This document shows, piece by piece, positions 45,066-60,807 of a stretch of DNA of 64,000 nucleotides. A model generated the notes under the pieces. It saw only the letters and a program-made list of their open reading frames with translations. It was not told where the DNA came from and did no database searches. Source of the DNA: Hofstenia miamia (Eukaryota; Xenacoelomorpha; Acoela); NCBI GenBank assembly GCA_004352715.1, contig SCFE01000066.1, positions 120,072-184,071 on the forward strand, written 5' to 3'. The position numbers and the translations under genes are program-made. The stretch's first letter is position 1. Each line of letters starts with the position of its first letter.

Positions 45066-48000
45066 ATATAAAATGCCAGATGTACTCTATTAAGTTGAAA
45101 TACATTAGTTGAAGAAGTCGTGAAATTCAATTAGTTAGGTGATTAGTTTTCCATCTGCAAATATTGCAATAGATCTTCAACTATATATTCATCATTTATT
45201 ATGAAAATATATTTGAACACCAGGTTTACTAAAAATAGATAAATAATTTTTACAATAAAGTAGGCTTTGGATAATTGATTTTAGTATCAATTAGAATGCC
45301 AGAAAATAAGCTACAATCTGAATTGCATGCATGCAAGTAGTTGTATAAAAAAATGAATTATTGCATACATTTCAAAATTCTGCCAAAGATTTAGCAAGAA
45401 GTTCTGTATTTCATAAAATTTTCAACAATAAGCAAATTTTGGATGAATGTGTTAAATAATTCGTAGGATGATTGTTTTCACAAATACTTAGTCATAGCTC
45501 TATCAAATCTGCAGTAATTTAAAAAATGTAACAATAAGAAACTTTACCGTCCACATTCAACAAAAACTTGTGTTATTTCATAGAAAAACGAATTTCGTTT
45601 TTATGCACTGAAAAATTAAACTATAACTTTAAGATCAAGCTGAGTAGAAAACATATATTATGCCAAAATAATTCTGGTGTAAAAATTGTAAATAATATTG
45701 TTTAAATCTTGACCAGAAGAACAGTTCTAGTAGACACATGTCCTATTTTGGGATATTTTATCAGGTATGGGAATTTAGCTTTGACTAGTAATTTATATTT
45801 TGTCAGACATTTGAACTAATTTCAAAATTTCTGTGACTGCTTGAATTTTTTGAGACACGGATAGCTGCTCAGTGACAGAGAGAATGGTGGGCGCCATGTT
45901 GAGATCCATTGAAAACTTTGCAACCTAGCTTCAAGGTCCAGGGTCAATACAATGAGTAATGACATTATCATTTGAACAAGAATCATTATCGCCAACTGAT
46001 GTACATTTTAATCTAGTAAAGAAGTCACTTAATTTCTCAGACTTCTACTTGCAAAACCATATTTATTTTATTCTCTTAAATTTTTGAAAAAGTTGCTGGT
46101 GATTCTTCATTGCATTGTTTTTCCTTCAACAATATCGTTTCTTATAATTGCTCGTGCTTTTGCTGACAACTGTATATGATACCGTGCATATTGCATTTGT
46201 TTCTATATCTAACCATCCTGTAAAAAATTCCAGTGAATTCTTTTAGAATAGTATCACTATCATACTCTCTTATTCCTTTAATCATTCGCTTGTTTCAATA
46301 AGTCTTATTAGGGTGAGGATTATACTAGTTGATCTGATTTTTCTAAGAGTAGTAAGACACTTCTCATCAAATTTATGTGCCTCATCATTCAAAGAATCAG
46401 ATTAAATGTAGCTAGGAAAGTATACCATGTTCTTTAATCTTAGAAGATTTTCTGCAATTGACATCAACAGTTAAAAAAAATTTGCATTATTTCATTCATT
46501 CAAATATTTTCTCATGATTTTCATTAATAACTAAGTTAGTAGTTTATTCTTTCGTATTCTATATTTATTCGCAATTATGACAATCTTCCATGACTTTCTT
46601 TAATTCATTGGCTAATATTTTATATCCTGAAATACTAAATTTGCAATTGAGATTTGAGAAACAATTCTACCATGATATCGCCCCCATCTCAGTGTAATTC
46701 AAAGTTTATAATTTCTAACTTTACTCTTGGAACATCCGATTTGATAAATGGGGTATCCAAACTTAAAACTCTATTTTTAATTCCTATCCTCATTATTAAT
46801 AGATTTACTGAGATAGATCTTCCGGTCTCCTTGCATTCGCATTTGATGTTACTAGTGGTGATAACTGTTTAGTTCAAGGGCTTGGAAAGTGTAATAAGTA
46901 AATAATTCCAAACTCGACAATATATATTAAAGGTCGATTCTCAGAAAACCTCATTCCTAAAATGGAAAGATTTTATAATCTTCTTCTACAAGATATTTCA
47001 TATATATATCACAAAATAACATGTGAATTATAGAAAAATATAATTGTGATCAACATCAATAATTAGAAACATTATAATTAAGTTGTACAAATAGCTCATA
47101 CACAAATCCAACTAAAAGAGGATTAAAATCAAATTAAAATAATACGTATAAAACAGGGGTACCTAATTGCTGTAAACACATTTCTCCATCCATATAATTG
47201 TTCATAAAAAAGTTCAGTTAAGATATTGAACTACAGCGATTTAGTATAAATAATGTCCTAGGTTGTGTTGAAGATATAATAATTATAGTTAATTTCACAA
47301 TTTTGGATATATTGAACTATTTTACTGTAAGGCAGAATATGATTTGGGAAAGTTATATACTGTACATGATTTTTTATTTACGTGGTAATAACACTATTAA
47401 CTATAGAATGACCTTGCTCTGACATACTAACTACCTTGCTCGTGACAATTGTCACTATTAAAAAAAACCACTAAAGTTTATTGCAAAAAGTTTTCTTGAA
47501 GAAACAGATAGTATTTTAAAGAACAAGATATTTAATGTAACCGAAATTCAACAAAATGATGTGGAAATGAATTAACTTTGTGAGGCCTATCTTTAAAAAA
47601 GTGACAATTTTAACTGCCTTTCTTCAGAGTATAAAATACATTTAAAATCAGTAATTCAAAGCTATTTATGCAAACTACATTAGTGTATATTCCTTGTTTT
47701 ACTATAATTGAGAGTTAAATCTCTTTAAATTGAATAACAATGCTTGCATCGTATTATATTATATATTAATATATGTGTCTTTGCATTGTAACAGCTTGAT
47801 TATTTTTGCAAGCAATTTCTGTTTGAAATTAATCCTTCTAAATTGATGTTGATGTATACTTGCAAATTTTTTGTAATGTTTTCTATGAAATAATGAATTT
47901 TACATTATACACATTTACTAGAACATAGACTATCCTATCTTACAAAAAATTTAAATCAAATATGCATTTTCATTAAATATTACCAGTCTCTTAAATAATT

Positions 48001-48545
48001 GATATGCTTGAATAAAAGTCTTTGAGCCGAATTATTTTACTGTGGGTGATGTCTCACTTTTATTTACAATTCTTTAATTGTTATATTAACAGAAAAAATT
48101 ACACACAAGTTTTAGAATACTATCGCCTAGTGAATTTGGGTTGGCATTGATAACTAGCAACAGTTAAATTATAAACATTGATCTGGAAAAATTTAACGTA
48201 TGAAATTTGTTGCACAATTCGTGTTTTTATCTGTGAATAGATTCAACTGTGCCATTGAGCATATTATGTTGTGGTTTAATACGCAAGCATTCATCTGAAT
48301 CTCTATTATTCTTTTATCTCTATTCATCCTTGATGGCTTTTTTCAAAATAATTTTCTACTTTTGAATTTTGATAACTTACATCACTGTGTCATAAATTGC
48401 ATTTATTTATGCAGAAACTATTAGATTATTGACAAGCACAACTGTGAATTACAACATCACACTCCATTTGTTTCATACAGTTGAGAATGTATTTTTTATT
48501 GAAATCGGAAAAGCACTAATCCGAAAATCCCTACAATTTCAAATC

Positions 48546-48595
<50 letters not shown>

Positions 48596-49831
48596 AATAT
48601 ATAATATCCATTTTATATATTTTAGTCCTAGCTCAACATGATGGGAGTTTCATGGATCTCAATATAGACCCATGTAAACTATCTCTCTGATTAAAGCATT
48701 CCATTTTCCGCATTGGTAGAAATATAATATTTTTGTGGAACATGGAAATGATAGCCTCCAGTAAAATCAATGCAATGGCTTCACTTCACAGAATAACAGC
48801 CCCTTTCATAATTGATCTCAGATGAAACATTCAAAACAAATCCTAACTCTACAGTTGTAATGAACTTTTGGCGTCATATATTAACCTGCTCTAAAGTTAA
48901 CCTTACCTATTGATGTTAACTTTTGTATTTTAGTTATTTCTATTTTTAATCTGCTTTCACAAAATGCAGAGGCCGATCCAGGATTCTTTAAGGGCTGGCC
49001 AACTAAAGTGCCTTTGTGCAAAAAATTCAAAAGCTAAATTACAAAAAGTTGAAAATATATTAAGTCATATGTAAATATAAGACAAACTAAAATTCGTTCT
49101 CTTGATGAAATGCATTCAATTGGTGTCATAGTGATAACAGCAAGATTCGGAAGCGTTGCAACTGTCATTGCTGTTCACAACCAGCTGTGGAGTGCAATAA
49201 CATCCTCTCCCTTCCCATGAATTATAAGCCTGCAATGTGGTTACGATTATTAATACCCTAATTTTTCGAAAGAATCAGCATCTGCAAACGCGATCGCGGT
49301 ATTAAAACTCATGATTAAACCATCCGATGAAAGATTCTAATATGCCAATTCCATTGATGAATCTCCACAACTAGTATCGGCGAAAAAATAACGTGGGTCC
49401 ATTTATCTTTTATTTTATCACAAGGCTTTTTATTTAGATCTCCTCTTTTAATTTTATTTCAGGCATTAGTTAAACCAGTTTTCCAAGTGTACCCTTTTTG
49501 ATGCGCTAAGAAATTCATTCATTTGTAGTACTCAATGGGTGTTGCAGCAGATTCAATATTTCGTTGCTTTTGCCTTTTGTATCATCTCAGCATTCATGGT
49601 TAACTTTTTTAGATAACCGAACTCCACATATCATTAAATCGTGAGTCAACACTTCTTCTCAAAAACGAATATGATTCATGAATATCATTAACATGCTTCC
49701 AAACAAAGTATACATCAATAGACTTAGTTGAAACAGATGCATTTAATAAAATAAACTACTATTGCATTTTGCTTCGAATTAAATTAAATGCAAACTTACT
49801 AGTTCCACCAATATCTAGCGTTTTGATGTGG
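45066..49831. other. Long intergenic region right of the Maverick
   Basis: AT-rich, no gene recognised. Contains a (TA)n microsatellite at 48551-48603. GAGGCCGATCCAGGATTC near 48969 resembles an edge of a dispersed repeat (compare 25174), but no complete element is delimited. Confidence 0.4.
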
Positions 49832-50407
49832 TTAGTAGCAACCAATCCTGTCTGCCCTGTGGCAGGAGTGGACTGACAATGTGCAGACCGAGAAACTTGT
49901 GAATGATGGATCGATTTTGACTATGCTTTTATGTCTTAGATTTATTTTAGATTTTGTTTGTTTGTCATACACTAATAACACTGAAGTAAAAACCTGAGCA
50001 ATGACAAAAGGGGGTGTCCAGTCACCCCCCTGCATCGGCCGGTGTAAATGAAGAGTATATTGATCAGACTGTAGCAATAGAAGTGAGCTGCGTTCACAAA
50101 TCTGCGAAATGTTATATTTATTGTTTGAAGAGACATCAAACTGAAACAAATATGCCATAAAGAATTCTAAATTCAAATAAGATGTGCACGGAATTTCACT
50201 TAAAGCCAAGAAGTTGCTTTGATTTAAATCTATTTTGATATGCATAGACATATCGAAACAAGTTATTCTAGAATTTACTCTAAGGCTTAAATTACACAAA
50301 ATGTTAATGAATTGGCTAAAAATCAAGGTAAACGCCCATTTTGTACAAAAATTGTACTTAACAGAAACATTGGAACTAGTTAAAATTTTCCGATATATAG
50401 CCTTCAT
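49832..50407 (-). CDS. Unrecognised 191-codon open frame
   Basis: This open frame is long for such AT-rich DNA, but it shows no domain, signal peptide or conserved motif known to me. The first half is hydrophobic and leucine/isoleucine-rich, as AT-rich chance frames are. The second half (GDWTPPFVIAQVF onward) overlaps a GC-richer patch that may be a dispersed repeat. Could be spurious. Confidence 0.18.
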   Translation of the reverse strand: MKAIYRKILTSSNVSVKYNFCTKWAFTLIFSQFINILCNLSLRVNSRITCFDMSMHIKIDLNQSNFLALSEIPCTSYLNLEFFMAYLFQFDVSSNNKYNISQICERSSLLLLQSDQYTLHLHRPMQGGDWTPPFVIAQVFTSVLLVYDKQTKSKINLRHKSIVKIDPSFTSFSVCTLSVHSCHRADRIGCY

Positions 50408-50995
50408 TATAATAGAAGAAAAGGGCTACCTTCATTTTAAAATTTCCAATTGCTTACGTGCAAAAATTTGGCATGTCTAGCCAAACTAGTTTCAGAAGCC
50501 TTGATTTTTCAACACAGTTTTAAGAACATTTTGCGATTTCGAACACGGCTGTTTCATTCGAACGAGTTAGGTTTTGGTACATCAGTTAGTCAACAAGTTT
50601 GACAAATGCACATAAGATTTAAAGATATTTCAATGCAAAATTTCAATTTTTAAAAGATCGTTGTGCAATGAATGGGCCGCATTTCATTGAATTATGAAAA
50701 TATCTGAGTTATCCACCCCTAACCTTATCACAGGTCATCTAAATTTTTTAAACTTTGATTATGTTTTCGGTCTTAAGGCTAATTTTTGAAAGTGGTTGCA
50801 AACATGTGTATTAAAAATTCAATGTACTCATTAGTAACGTACATACGATTGATCAAACAAACTCAAACAAAGAGTTGTTTGGATAATTAAGCGCTTGAAT
50901 CTTAATTATTTATAAAATATTGATGAGCAAACAATACTAAAATACTTTCCATAAACAACTATGAGTGAAATGAAAAATAAATAAACATTCAATCA

Positions 50996-51002
50996 TATAT
51001 AA
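50996..51002 (+). promoter_or_regulatory. Putative TATA box of the aspartic protease gene
   Basis: TATATAA lies 40 bases before the start codon at 51042, which would place transcription start near 51025-51030 with a very short 5' UTR. Highly expressed digestive enzyme genes often have such a TATA box. Position is the only evidence. Confidence 0.45.
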
Positions 51003-51041
51003 CAATGAAGGATTCTTCCTGGTAGCATTAATCACTTGAAA

Positions 51042-52775
<1,734 letters not shown>

Positions 52776-52787
52776 ACTGTTAGTGTG

Positions 52788-52793
52788 AATAAA
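52788..52793 (+). terminator. Polyadenylation signal of the protease gene
   Basis: AATAAA 13 bases after the stop codon. A second AATAAA overlaps the stop itself (52771-52776). Confidence 0.55.
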
Positions 52794-54337
52794 TTTAGTA
52801 AAATGTGTTTTCTTTATTATTTGCATTGACATTCTGATTAATCTATGAAATCATGATAAATTGTTTAGTGAATGCGTTGAAGTTTAATCTGAAGAAAACG
52901 CATTGTCATAACAGTATGTTTGCCATTACTCTAAGTTAAATTGCCTAAGATTGTCCAAGTCTAACTGAAATTATCTCATCGGAGACAGGCCTTTTCTTAC
53001 TGTTAAACTACGTGTGCATTTGACTTCCTAGTTATTAAAATTGTCCACCCAGTGAAGCCGAAATGTCCACTTAACCATTATTTCACTATTCACAAATACA
53101 AAAATTTAAAGTTATTTATGTTCATTTTGCTGCTTACTCATAAAAATAGGATCATTTTGTACAATAGTATTTTAATATTGGAAATACATTTGCGGCTTGG
53201 TTTGTATGAAGAAAAATTGTTGTAGGATATATTTTTAAAAAAATCTATGCCACGTATCTTAAGCTCTAGCACTAGTAATACCCAACCAACTCATACTTGA
53301 CAAACTTATTCATGTGGGAAAAAGGTCTCCTTCCTTCTAATTATAACAAAACTTGTAGTGGATTGAATGAGTCACTCTGGAGACATTTTGAAATAATCAT
53401 TCGTAAATTTTAAAGGATAATCGGGTTAAAATTTGCAGAATTTCGGGGAAATTTACAAACTTAGGAAAGGTGCTCTAGAATTTGGGAATATTTTTAATAT
53501 TTCTTATATCCCTGTGAATCAGAAATATACATGGAAATAAAAAATTTTAAATAAATAAATATATAAATATATAAACAAATAATAATGCGACACTTTCAAT
53601 AACGGTTTTTCAATTTCAAATGTTCTTTGTACAATTTAGTAAACTAAAAAAATATCTTAGTAAAAACGTTAAGAATATTATATATTTATCACAAACAACT
53701 CCAACTGAAGTTGTCTATTAATCTCAAAGCAACTTAAAATGGTTCTCGAAATATATTTGTTTGAACATTTTTTTTCGTGGTGCACACTGTTGCAAACTAA
53801 TAATTTCGAACATCATTTTCTCACTTCTACGTGTCAATTACGATTCTTTTTGATTCATAAAACCAATATAAAATTCGTAAGAATTTTTCCATAATTTGCA
53901 TAGTTTCCGGAAAAATTTAGAAATGAAGTTTCTCTAGCTCCTGTAACTTTTTCAAAATGGGGCAGAAGCATATTGAAATAACTGATTCTGAGATTAGTAA
54001 ACATGTGATTGACGAAAAATCTACGTAAAATCATCGTAAATAATATTAAATTTGTAGGAGTTGTCGGAAACTCAATATTGGGGAAATAAGTAGTGAAGTC
54101 AAATGAAGGCTAGTAATTTTTTCGTGAAAATTCGTAGAAATATTGCTTATAAATTTTTTATTTTAAAATACTTTTCTTAGGCAAATCATGCAATTTTTAA
54201 AAGCAAATTTAAATATTTGATGAACATTTACAAAGTACTTTACGAATATTTTACAAGTTTGACAACTATCTGTAGATCTTGCAAATAAAAATCTTAGCTA
54301 GATATATATTTCAAAAATTACTTATTTGCAGTAGGCC

Positions 54338-54467
54338 TATACAACACAATTATATTAATGATTATAAACTGAAAAATATTTTGCAATATCTAAGAAAATA
54401 TTAGATTGACTTGTCACCAAACTCTATTCCATGCTATCTATCTTAATCAGCTCAAATAAGAAATATT
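54338..54467 (+). repeat. 130-bp direct duplication, first copy
   Basis: As far as I can read, identical to 54921-55050. It ends exactly at the single undetermined base 54468. The flanks on the other sides differ. An assembly join is a plausible cause. Confidence 0.85.
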
Positions 54468-54920
54468 NCAAATGACAGAATATAAGAACTATAACTTATA
54501 CTTAACTAATGGTCAATTAAATAAATTGAAAAAAAGTATTAAAAACATATATTTTTATAGAAAAAGGCCGAAGTGTTCACTCAAACAATCAAATGTCTCT
54601 TTACATCCTAAGATGTATATTAATTAAATAGTATCAAACTGGCTTCAAAAAACATTGGGGATGTCCATAAAAGGCAGGTTTTCTAAAAAATGCAAAAAAT
54701 TGCTCGAAAACATATTGGTACATAGCTTAAAAAGGGGGTATAATTGAATAATTATTTATGCAGGTATGGCTGTAGTTTTTTTACTGCCTTGCTGCCAAAT
54801 CCAGAATTTCGAAAAAACACCTTTTTTCATATCAAAATCAATAGAAAAGTGTAAAAAGTTATTGAAAACTGATTATTTTGAGAAAGCTGCATATATACTA
54901 CCCTGCTTTTCTTTACTACT

Positions 54921-55050
54921 TATACAACACAATTATATTAATGATTATAAACTGAAAAATATTTTGCAATATCTAAGAAAATATTAGATTGACTTGTCAC
55001 CAAACTCTATTCCATGCTATCTATCTTAATCAGCTCAAATAAGAAATATT
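54921..55050 (+). repeat. 130-bp direct duplication, second copy
   Basis: Starts TATACAACACAATTATATTA like the first copy and stays the same to AAGAAATATT. Beyond it the sequence continues without interruption. Confidence 0.85.
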
Positions 55051-58000
55051 CATCAAGATATCTACCATTATGATTTTTTAGAAAATGTGAATAACATAGA
55101 CGCAGCAAGAAACTTTTAATAATAATTTTGCAAGTTTTAGAAAGGCTGAACACAATCAATACTTCAAAGTCCGAGATTCAACAGACATATTTGTATTCCA
55201 AAACTTATTACTTGTTAAACTTATCAAGTACTTACTTATTTGCATATTTGCTAGATATAAATACTTGCAAAATCGTAATGAGATATTTACAACGTTTTGC
55301 GAGCTTCGAAAGTTTTAGTTTATGCGTTACCTGAAATGTTACAAGATCAAGTTTTCTTCTATTTTCCGAATTAGCTGAATTTATGCCAAAATTTGAAGAA
55401 ATGAACTTGATCAATTTCTCAGCCCTCTCTAGAACTACCAAATACAAGTGATTTTCTAAATTACTCAGAATTTTGATTACGAAAGAAAAAATATATAAAC
55501 ATTTACTCTTGAAAATGTTTCCAACGTACTAAATTTTTTTTAAAAAAAGGTTTGATCCATGATATTTCAGTATTAATGCAGATATAAAATGGTGTTTTAC
55601 AATATGCATTTTCGCTACAGATGCAGTAGTTACTTGTATATACTATAAGTCTGATTTGATTGTAAATTATTACTGCTAAATTTCTATTGCAAAACTGTTA
55701 TTTTAGTTAACTTTATAAGCATCTAGCCTTGTTTCGACCAAAAAATCCTGCCGGAAATTCAGTACAACGGGCCTAGAATTTTTCAAAAAATTATTAACCT
55801 TAAACTGCTCAACCTATATTCTACAAATATTTAAAAAACCTTAATTTGAAAATTGTATATGTTTTTGTATTTACAAAAAATTCACAGCATGGTTTTTTCA
55901 TTATTATAATATGGTTCCTCAGAATAGATTTGTTCTTTTAAAAGAACAGTGGGCAAATGTCCGTAAAACATAATTTGTGATATGATTTAATGATTACACT
56001 ATTTACACGAACACAACGCTGAATTACAATTTCTTAATCGTGTGCAACATTATGAATTACAGCAAAGCAATTTCTAGCAATAATACAAAGACGAAAATTA
56101 CACTTTGAACAGCCATTGTCAAATTCAAGGCATTAAAAGATATAAGTTTCTGTGGCTGAAAATGTAGAAAAATATTGTTTCCAAACATTACGCATTCAAG
56201 AATAAAAGTTGGCTAAAGACGTATCTTGTAACTACTTGTGATAAGTTTGTCTTTTTAAAAAGACTCCAGGCTGGTTAAGGTTAACATAAATTGTTTCTCG
56301 TATTTTGATATTTTACAAAGTTATATCAACTATTAAATTAAATTTTAATATCGATATTAGCAATTATACTTTCAATTTTTCAATACAAAAAATTATGTTT
56401 TGAATGGCTTTGGATATACACGCCTGGGCCGGGCCTGGACTTGGTAATTACTGATTACAACAGGCCAGGATAGTTTCTTAGCTTTTGTTAACTCATTTTA
56501 CAGAATCTCATCAAAACTTATCTGTATGCTGAGTGACTACGCAAGTATTCAGAATTTAGAAAAGTCAATGAAAAGTTATTAAGCAATGACCGCCGATATG
56601 TTGCTAAATGTAAAATTTGAAAAGACTTGGTAAAATTCAATGTGTAAAAGTGATTTTTCATTACAATAACGTGCAAGCCTCTTAAAAAGGTTTGTTCCCC
56701 ATTTACATTTTTGATTAAGAATAACGGTTTGCAGTTGAATATCATAAAGATGATGGTGCCTGTTGTGTGCTGATAATTATGATGTGAAAATCCCTACTCA
56801 TATATGCTCCTCATTGGAATTTCAACTTCAGGAATTCATAGTAATAAAAAAATTATGATTCTGGTTTTCGATCGCTAGGGGTTTATTTTCAATATTAATA
56901 ATTTCTTAGAAAAGTACGTTAATGATAAAATCTTAAAAATCTTAAATTACAGTCAAGAGAAAAACATACATAAATGAAAAGTTCGCTTGATATATATATA
57001 TTTTTTGCTAATAGGTATATGCATCTTTAATACCTTGCAGTGAATGTTGCATCGAGGAAAGTGGAATTCTGAAATAGCACCTAATTTTGGATAACAAAAT
57101 CAAATTAATAAGTTTGACCAAATTGCAAAAAAATCTCCGCTTTTATGGCAAACAACAATGAATTAACAGAAACTACATAATAGATTGACCTACTCTAATT
57201 CGAAAGAAATTATTACTCTCACATATAATGCCAATAAGGCTGTTATCCTAGTTACAATTATAAGACGCATCAACATCAGACATTAATTATGTATAAATCT
57301 AGAGAATTTCTATGATTTGTGGATTCTTCCGGAGTTATAAAAGCAATTGTCTACGATAGTACTAACTTATATTATAATTCTTAGTCTATTCGCACTCGCA
57401 TAGCCTTGATATGATTTATTATTGGAAGCCAACAATTTTTTCGTACAAAAGGAAGTTCTTACTCAAAATTTAAACCTGGCTCAAGTTTTCCACAAAATAT
57501 AAATTTCAAAACTGATTCGGATTCAAAAATTATAACTAGATGTCTTTGTTCAAATACATTTGGTAAATTTCGAAAATCGATAATTAATTTTGGAAAAATT
57601 CTTTAAATTTAACACGTTTCATACAAGAGTGTACTCGAGGGGTGGCTCAGGGAGGCTCAGCCCACTTTGTTAAATTAGATTAGTGCAGCCCCCTTGTTAA
57701 ATGTATATTAGTATTCGTGTTTTGGACTATATTTGTTGAGAATAAAAATTATCGTCAAAATAGATCATAAAAATACAAAACTGAAGATAAGATCCCCATT
57801 GTTAATTACTTAAGAGTACAGACCTGGTTTCACATGTATTTTTAACATGTATTTGCCGCTTAAGCAAATTCCCAGAAAAATGTTTCAGAAACAAGACCTC
57901 ACATCTCAGTCGGTTGCTACTCAAATCAAATAAGCTCAATTTAGTCGAATTCTTCTGATAAAACTCATTTTTCGGTTCCAAGTATTTTCATTTTTTAAAT

Positions 58001-59556
58001 TTCTTCTGTTTTGATTTTCAAAACAATGCTTAAAATAACTTAAATTCCAACATATTCAAGCTCAAACAAAAGCATTGTTTTTAATCCCAAACAAAACAAC
58101 CTATTGTGCCCCTAAGAAATAATGGGATTTGGACACATTTATGGGTAAGTGTGCTTCCCTGTCATTGTCAATTTCTGTCATAGTCAAAATTTGTCATAAA
58201 ATTTTTCGTGCATTTGAAGTACAATAAAATGTAAATTTTTCTCAATAAAAAATCCGTTGTTTACAAAAACATTCAGATAATAAAACTGTCTAAAACCAAT
58301 GGCAACAACACCTAACCTCAACAACTTTGTTTTCTGTCATTCAATTCCTGGTCAATGCGCGGCATTCTCCAAGTCAAATGACTTCACGCGTGAACATGAA
58401 GAGGGAATGATTCTCCATCCAGTTTTAATATCAGATTTGAAATATCTTTATTTCTTAGTGAGTTATGTGTGTTTAATGTTTGTTATAGAAACCATTACAA
58501 ATAGTTGCATTGGATATCTAGTATTAACAATTATAATGGAAGATGTTTCAAATCTGTCCTAAAAGAGTTTATCAATAAATATTTTTTCTTTTGAAGCAAT
58601 TTTGAAACTGTCCATCTAAAATTGATTAATAATTCAAATTTCAGAAATTTTCTCAGTATTGGCTTTATATTAGGTCCCTAAAAATTGACTTTTTTATGGT
58701 TGATTCAAGTTCGGGTCAAGCTTGAACCAAACTCGCAAATTCTAATCCAGTTACAATTATGTTTAGACTTATTGTTATCCTTAAACTAACCTATATATAA
58801 CTGTGTTACACTGTGCACATGAACGACAGAAATACGACATGTTAAACTAAATGAAAGAAACTAAGCCTGATGGCTAACAATTTGAAATAAAGAGCGAAAA
58901 GTCGATGGATTTTTCAACATTACAGGCAAAAATAGAATGAAAGAAAAATATGCTATTTTTACTAATATCAAGTCAGTTTCATCTACTCGAGATTTAGATT
59001 TGAGTTTGGACCCTGAGTTGAGTTCGAGTACTCGCAGCGCTCTTGTTCATTTCCAAGCTAGCATTGCTCTATGTTTTGTGTTTTATTTAAATGATAGGAG
59101 AACGATTAACTATTTATTTCTTTTTGCTTTTAGTTGCCATTTCAAACTCTGTGCTATCCTTTGCACTAAATACAGAAAGTTTTCTGTATGTATTCTTCGG
59201 GTTCTGCTTTTTCCAAGCAGCCAAAAGTTTCGCTAAATACAAATAACGAAGTGTATCGAAATAAATGACATACTTAGTGATTCACTTGGGAAGGAACTTT
59301 CTCCAAGAATGGAAAATTCTGTTAGTGAATTCGAAGATGTTGCTAAAAAACAGTTGTACCACACAGTTTCAGCCAATAAAATCTTACCATGAAATTTTAT
59401 TATAAAGTAAATTTTACTTTTCAGGTAATCACTCGCTCGTTGACGATTAGAAATTTCAAAAATTCCACTTAAGCTTCCACTTTCATCAATCAAATCAAAG
59501 TCTAAATAAAAAGTAATTTGTAACAATAACAGCAATAATGTATATAGCTATTTTTG

Positions 59557-59623
<67 letters not shown>

Positions 59624-60379
59624 GCTCTCAAATAGCGGAGAAATGTTTGTAAATCTAAAATATATTTGCATTCTTTCTATCAAATTCAGATCCTCAATCT
59701 CTACATGATTTTAAAACATTTAATAAAAAAATTTGGCTAAAATCCGGTTTATGTATAATGGACAGAATGTAGTTTCAATTATTTGACGATTGCTGTTAGG
59801 TTTTTAACATCTAATAAACAATTACAAATTATATACATTAGATTAATTGCTTTGAGTACTATACGTATGCTTAAATAATTTTTATACCGGTTTGATATTC
59901 ATTTTCAATTTACAAACTTTGATTCTTTTCACTTCAAACTATACATCGTGCAGAATTATAGACTTTACTAACCATAATCAATTTTTTCGATTTCATGAGC
60001 ATTTAATGAGTATTAGAAAACTGTGTACGATACGATTGGATACTATTGACATTTGAACAATGGGATATAGATAAAAAATTATGTAATGTTGAACTTGTCT
60101 GTGAAAAACTGCGAGTTTATACGCATATGAATATACAGTCGGTACAATGGAATTTAACATTACTGAAATAAAGAGAACTTTGTGAAAGATTTCAAACTTT
60201 ATGGTGAGTTTCTTCTATGAAAAAATCTCTACCATTTCACATGTTTTACTTTTTAACGCTTTTTGCGATAATATTCTTAGGTAGTTTTACAAATATTTTT
60301 AAAAAAAACGTATACAATTTTATTTTTTGATGAATTGTTGTCAGTTTGGGCATCTGATGTTCATTATAAATAGAATAAA

Positions 60380-60807
60380 GTTTTTTGTTGTAAATTTTTA
60401 AAGCATTTCTTTAAAATGTAATCATTTATATATTTCATAGTAAATAAAAACGTACGTTTTTTGTATTAAAGTTTTTATATCATTTGCTTAAATTGTAATA
60501 ATTTATATATTATATTGAAAATAAAAACGTTTTTTTTGTAAATTTTAACATTATTAGTCTAGATTGTAATAGTTTATGTATTTCAATATGAATATAAACA
60601 TTGTTTATTGTACATTTTTAAAATCAATTATTTAAATTGTAGTTGGTTATACATTTTATTCTAAATAAAAACTGTTTTCGTTGTAATTTTTTAAAATCAT
60701 TTGTTGAATTTGTGATTATTTATATATTTTATCTTAAATATACAAGTTTTTGTTGTGAATTTTTGATATTATTTGTTTAAATTGTAATCATTTATTTATT
60801 TTAAAAC
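60380..60807. repeat. Minisatellite, about 72 bp x 6, diverged
   Basis: Six consecutive units each read approximately GTTTTTTGTTGTAAATTTTT, then AAATCATTTGTTTAAATTGT, then AATCATTTATATATTTTAT, then a variable A-rich end such as AAATAAAAAC. The unit length is close to 72 bp and units differ by scattered substitutions and small indels. It is AT-rich and noncoding, and each unit ends with AATAAAAAC or a variant. Confidence 0.8.

Larger units (their letters stand above)
52794..60379. other. Long AT-rich intergenic region
   Basis: No gene is recognised. It contains a duplicated 130-bp segment (54338-54467 and 54921-55050) next to a single N at 54468, and a (TA)n microsatellite at 59561-59620. Short open frames at 58299-58562 and 58937-59236 have no identifiable domain. 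Confidence 0.4.
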
